A stretch of 64,000 nt of DNA from Myroides odoratus. Lineage in GTDB: Bacteria; Bacteroidota; Bacteroidia; Flavobacteriales; Flavobacteriaceae. Shown here piece after piece: positions 60,466 to 64,000 of this stretch. A program made the position numbers and the translations under genes. The notes under the pieces were generated by a model, which worked only from the letters and a program-made list of their open reading frames with translations, had not been told where the DNA came from and did not search any database. Within the stretch, counting starts at the first letter, position 1. Every line of letters starts with the position of its first letter. The stretch covers positions 62,967 through 126,966 of the forward strand of contig NZ_LROZ01000005.1 of the NCBI RefSeq assembly GCF_001549985.1. The letters run 5' to 3'.

Positions 60466-61896
60466 CTACTTGATCCACCAAATTTTTGAATTTATTTTAT
60501 CTCCTCCTATGCGCTGACTCGCTTCTGTATAATTTGTTGGATTATATACTTTTTGATCCGAATGATACAACAGTCGATATGGCATTTTTCCTTCATTTAA
60601 CATAGAGGAAGTTGTTGGCAATACTGGTAAACCTGTACGTCTATATTCCGCCCATTGTTGGTAATCTGTGAAGTACAACGACACGTATTTTTGCAACATA
60701 ATTTGCGCTAAACTGCCCTTGTATTTTGCTTTTTCTTGCTCAAAATAGGATGCAGACACTTCTTTTCCTGTTACAAAGAAAATAGCACTCTTTACTCCAT
60801 TCATATAATATTGGCCTGCATTGCTGCTATTATAGTATCCGCGTTGTGCCAATTCTGCTTTGATAAATTCGACTTCTGAGTGCATTAAGATGGGAATACT
60901 CATTGGCGCTACCACTTGCTTGTTATTCATATAAGAAGGAGAGAATTTAAATTGAGAATTATCTCCCACATAAGCACTTGGAATTCCGACGTATCCTATT
61001 GATTTCCCTTCTAAATCTTTAGCTTCTGTTGCATACACAGGTAGACGAGGGTCTTTCAATTCGTTTAAATGATCGACAAAAAAAGCGGCTGTAGCTTGAT
61101 TCGTAGAAAAATCTAGCGCTCTAGACCAAGGAGATAAATTGGGGGTGATTCCCGTTACTTTTAACGCTGCACTTTGCGTAAAATCAGTAATAATGGGGTA
61201 TTTATCTTCTTGATTCAACATCGTCGCCATAGCTCCAAAAGCTTCTGGATATACATTGGAGATTCTCAATAGCAAACGCAAGTGAAGAGAATTGGTGAAT
61301 CGCTGCCAATTTTTGGTATTGTTATCAAATAAGATTTCTTTTCCATACAACATGGGATTTTCATGATTATACAAGGCATTAGCCTCTTCTAAATCTTGTA
61401 ATAACGTCATGTAAATCTCTTGTTGTGTATCATACTTTGGTTTTAATCCCCCTTCATCTCCTTTTGATGCTTCAGAAAAAGGGATATCTCCAAACGAATC
61501 GGTCAAGTTGGAATAAATCCAAGCACGTAAAGTCAATCCAATGGCTTTGTAATTTGAATCATTGGGATTGCTTTCTGAAACTGCTAACATTTCTCGGATA
61601 TTTTTTGCCCATTTATAACTGGCATTCCATTGTGAGTTTCCGGTATTATCTAGAATTTCATAGCGATGTCTACCTCCATAAAAACTTGGATAAGGCAATT
61701 TTACTTGCATTAATTCGGCTGTAATATCGTAGTAGTTTCGCACGTTGTTATTTGCCATATTATAGATAATCTCATTCAAGAGTGTACCTGGGCTAATTTG
61801 ATCAATAAGATTGGGGTTGGTATTCACTTCTTCAAAGTTTTCTGTACAAGAAAGGAAGAAGAAAACCGAAGCGGCTATATAAATGATTCTTTTCAT
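60466..61896 (-). CDS. SusD/RagB family substrate-binding lipoprotein
   Basis: A 476-residue outer-membrane lipoprotein. Lipobox FLSC (Cys 17), then helical TPR-like regions of the SusD fold: 'NFEEVNTNPNLIDQISPGTLLNEI' (the SusD-like 2 / SusD homology signature), 'DSFGDIPFSEASKGDEGGLKPKYDTQQEIY' and a C-terminal 'DYQQWAEYRRTGLPVL' motif. It caps the SusC barrel and captures the substrate. It lies 15 nt after susC and 4 nt before the phosphoesterase gene. Confidence 0.92.
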   Translation of the reverse strand: MKRIIYIAASVFFFLSCTENFEEVNTNPNLIDQISPGTLLNEIIYNMANNNVRNYYDITAELMQVKLPYPSFYGGRHRYEILDNTGNSQWNASYKWAKNIREMLAVSESNPNDSNYKAIGLTLRAWIYSNLTDSFGDIPFSEASKGDEGGLKPKYDTQQEIYMTLLQDLEEANALYNHENPMLYGKEILFDNNTKNWQRFTNSLHLRLLLRISNVYPEAFGAMATMLNQEDKYPIITDFTQSAALKVTGITPNLSPWSRALDFSTNQATAAFFVDHLNELKDPRLPVYATEAKDLEGKSIGYVGIPSAYVGDNSQFKFSPSYMNNKQVVAPMSIPILMHSEVEFIKAELAQRGYYNSSNAGQYYMNGVKSAIFFVTGKEVSASYFEQEKAKYKGSLAQIMLQKYVSLYFTDYQQWAEYRRTGLPVLPTTSSMLNEGKMPYRLLYHSDQKVYNPTNYTEASQRIGGDKINSKIWWIK

Positions 61897-61911
61897 GAGA
61901 GTTAAAGCGTA

Positions 61912-64000
61912 TTAAAATTCTACTTTTAAATTAAAACCATAGGAAGCAGTAGAAGGCATTTGACCTGTTTCCATACCAGGTACAATGACACTTCCATTCA
62001 TTGTTGCTGCCTCTGGATCATAAATTGGGAAGTCTGTAAACGTTTTTAAATCACGACCGTACACCGTTAGTGTTAAACTTTCTAACCCGATGCGTTTCAA
62101 TTGTTTTTTGGTAAATGAGTAGGATAAAGAGAGTTCTCTAATTTTTAAGAAAGAAGCGTCAAACGTGTTCGATTCCACATTTTGGTATTCATAGTATTTT
62201 CTATAGTAATTGTCTACGCGAATGGGTGTTGTATTGGGGGTATAACTTCCATCTGCATTCAGTACTACCCCTTCTCCTATCAATTCTCCTTCTTCACGTC
62301 CTTTCAATGTATGTTTCAGCTGCCCCGCTTCTGTTGCTTTATGGTGAGTATGGGAGTATATTTTTCCTCCATAGGATCCATCAACCGTCAATCCAAAACT
62401 CCAATTCTTGTACTTGAAGGTATTGACCAATCCCGCTTTCCATTTAGGAGCAACGTCGCCAATATACTCTGGATCCGCTCCTAAAACAGGAACTCCATTG
62501 CTATAAACTACTTGCCCTTCTGGACTTCGAACAAATTTTCTTCCATATAATGCCGTTGTAGTTCCTCCTACTTTAGCAATCAATCGTCCATTTACGACAG
62601 TAGCTAACACTTGTTCTTCTAAATTGTCTTTTAATTCAAGTACTTCATTTTTGTTTTTAGACCAGTTAGCTGAAACATTCCATGTAAAATCTCCTTGTTT
62701 GATTGGCGTTCCGTGTAACACTAACTCCACCCCTTTGTTTCTCACTTTCCCCGCATTGATGACCTGAGAACTGAATCCTTCAGCAATATCCATCGGCAGT
62801 ACTAAGATTTGATTTTTCGTATCAGAATTATAGAAGGTAACATCAAATCCCAATCGATTCTGTAGCATTTTCATTTCCACACCTGTTTCCCAACTTGAGG
62901 TAATTTCTGGTTTTAGATTGGCATTGTACAACGTACTTGGCATAATAGCTGAGCTAGGAAAATTACTTTGTGCATAATACTTCGATACTTGATAGGGATC
63001 TGTATCACTTCCTACCTTAGCAAAAGACACTCTATATTTCAAATAATCAATCACTGTTGGCATCACAAACATATCCGATAGAATGGCACTGGCACTTACA
63101 GAAGGATAGAAATAAGAATTATTCCCACTAGGTAATGTACTAGACCAATCATTTCTTGCCGTTACATCTAAGAATAAAAAATTATTGTATCCAAAAGTCA
63201 TCATTCCATAGGTACTATTTACTTTTTTCAACGCATCTGATGTATTGACAATCGGATTATTCACTCCATTCGATAGTTTAAATACACCTGGTACCACTAA
63301 AGCATCTACAGAAGTACTTAAGTTTCTATGGGTGTAAGACATATGGTTTGCTCCCACCATCACTTGATAATCCAATACTTCTGAGATTTTATCTTTATAC
63401 GTCAGTAAGAAATCTGCATTTATTTCTCTACTTGATATATCTTGACGGGCATAAAATCCTTCTGCATGGCGTTTACTTGAAAACCCGCGTTTCGTTTCTC
63501 TGAACTGTGTCAAGTTATTAATGGCTAAACGCCCCATGAAGTCTAACTTATCCGTCAATTTAATATCTGCTTTTACGTTTCCGATAAATTGATTGCTATC
63601 TAACGTATTTTGATCCACATTGGTAATAAAGTAGGGATTACTAGACCAAGGAGAGAAGGGGTTTAATTGTTCTCTATCTTCTTTTCCATTTTTCCACATC
63701 GGTTTATACCAATTGATATCCACATTAGGTAAAAGAAACATCATGAAATAGGCCAAGGATCCATTATTATACCCCAGCACAGGAAGGTTATCACTCTTGC
63801 GGTTGTTGTAATTCATCACTGCAGATAGTTTAATACGATCCGATATCTGATAATTTCCATTAAAAGAAGCCCCGTATTTTTTGTATCCTGTATTGGGTAC
63901 AATCCACTTATTATCGGTGTGTGAAATATTCAATCGCATCGAACCTTTGTCATTTCCTCCCTGAAAAGCAATAGCATTATTTACGGTTATCCCTGTATCA
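61912..64000 (-). CDS. SusC/RagA TonB-linked outer-membrane protein (5' incomplete)
   Basis: About 696 residues of the C-terminal part of a SusC-family transporter; the frame stays open to the window edge (an ATG at 63939 is internal). Visible parts are the barrel (e.g. FKLSNGVNNPIVNTSDALKKV, ARNDWSSTLPSG, MLQNRLGFDVTFYNSDTKNQ) and the characteristic C-terminal region 'SFLKIRELSLSYSFTKKQLKR' with 'TVYGRDLKTFTDFPIYDPEA', ending in an aromatic residue (YGFNLKVEF). Signal peptide, carboxypeptidase-like domain and plug are outside the window. Together with SusD and the two phosphoesterases it forms one transcription unit. Confidence 0.92.
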   Translation of the reverse strand, partial: DTGITVNNAIAFQGGNDKGSMRLNISHTDNKWIVPNTGYKKYGASFNGNYQISDRIKLSAVMNYNNRKSDNLPVLGYNNGSLAYFMMFLLPNVDINWYKPMWKNGKEDREQLNPFSPWSSNPYFITNVDQNTLDSNQFIGNVKADIKLTDKLDFMGRLAINNLTQFRETKRGFSSKRHAEGFYARQDISSREINADFLLTYKDKISEVLDYQVMVGANHMSYTHRNLSTSVDALVVPGVFKLSNGVNNPIVNTSDALKKVNSTYGMMTFGYNNFLFLDVTARNDWSSTLPSGNNSYFYPSVSASAILSDMFVMPTVIDYLKYRVSFAKVGSDTDPYQVSKYYAQSNFPSSAIMPSTLYNANLKPEITSSWETGVEMKMLQNRLGFDVTFYNSDTKNQILVLPMDIAEGFSSQVINAGKVRNKGVELVLHGTPIKQGDFTWNVSANWSKNKNEVLELKDNLEEQVLATVVNGRLIAKVGGTTTALYGRKFVRSPEGQVVYSNGVPVLGADPEYIGDVAPKWKAGLVNTFKYKNWSFGLTVDGSYGGKIYSHTHHKATEAGQLKHTLKGREEGELIGEGVVLNADGSYTPNTTPIRVDNYYRKYYEYQNVESNTFDASFLKIRELSLSYSFTKKQLKRIGLESLTLTVYGRDLKTFTDFPIYDPEAATMNGSVIVPGMETGQMPSTASYGFNLKVEF

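Overview
The window looks like chromosomal DNA of an AT-rich Flavobacteriaceae member (Bacteroidota), plausibly Myroides or a close relative. The support is: a SusC/SusD pair, a TonB-dependent receptor with a carboxypeptidase-like N-terminus, DUF4199, the Bacteroidota GlmU-like sugar nucleotidyltransferase, a PadR-PspC pair, and TAnnTTTG -7 promoter elements. The genus is an impression, not proven. I see no rRNA, tRNA, CRISPR array, transposase or phage gene.

Layout. 1-5.05 kb: end of a cut-off gene, two small unknown proteins (one a lipoprotein), a DUF695 protein, a PH/GRAM-like membrane protein, a DedA protein and two small membrane proteins. 5.2-9.3 kb (minus): an ABC-2 exporter (ATPase + permease), a sigma-54 activator-type response regulator without a DNA-binding tail, and a one-domain, motif-eroded DEAD-box-like protein. 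9.5-11.2 kb: grpE-dnaJ. 11.25-12 kb: a repeat-rich, gene-free stretch. 12-16.7 kb: a TIGR01777 epimerase-like protein, a DUF4442 protein, a PadR/PspC operon, an OmpA-family lipoprotein and a lipocalin-like lipoprotein. 16.9-18.7 kb: htpG. 18.8-21.0 kb (minus): five small genes, several resembling immunity proteins of polymorphic toxins, with no toxin beside them. 21.2-31 kb: an EamA transporter, a large YwqK/MORN-type repeat protein, an acyltransferase, a Nudix hydrolase, a DUF4268 protein, a POTRA/barrel outer-membrane protein, a GlmU-like protein and ribosomal protein L31 (type B). 31.2-35.1 kb: a copper locus made of a CxxC chaperone, a CopA-type P-ATPase and an AraC regulator fused to a metal-binding-like domain. 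35.3-40.5 kb: DUF4199, a GT2 glycosyltransferase, a phosphosugar mutase and an MsbA-like ABC exporter. 40.6-47 kb: pncB, ndk, an unknown membrane protein, glutaminase, a MenE-like ligase, a CPBP protease and an ArsC-like protein. 47.1-49.6 kb: a TonB-dependent receptor. 50-57.7 kb: a giant alpha-2-macroglobulin-like protein and an M28 peptidase. 57.9-64 kb: a susC(partial)-susD-phosphoesterase-phosphoesterase operon.

How it fits together. The two chaperone units, grpE-dnaJ and htpG, share an unusual upstream layout. Each has a TGTCA/TGACA dyad, then 13-14 nt, then a GG-N10-GC/GA element like a sigma-54 -24/-12 promoter. A sigma-54 activator-type protein is encoded nearby, so a sigma-54 chaperone regulon is a testable idea. 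The copper locus looks self-contained: sensor-regulator, pump and chaperone. The 3' operon probably imports a phosphorylated organic substrate and removes or cleaves phosphate in the periplasm. Three intergenic regions (near 11.9, 31.2 and 49.7 kb) carry the same family of 8-bp degenerate GGTGAGRT-type repeats.
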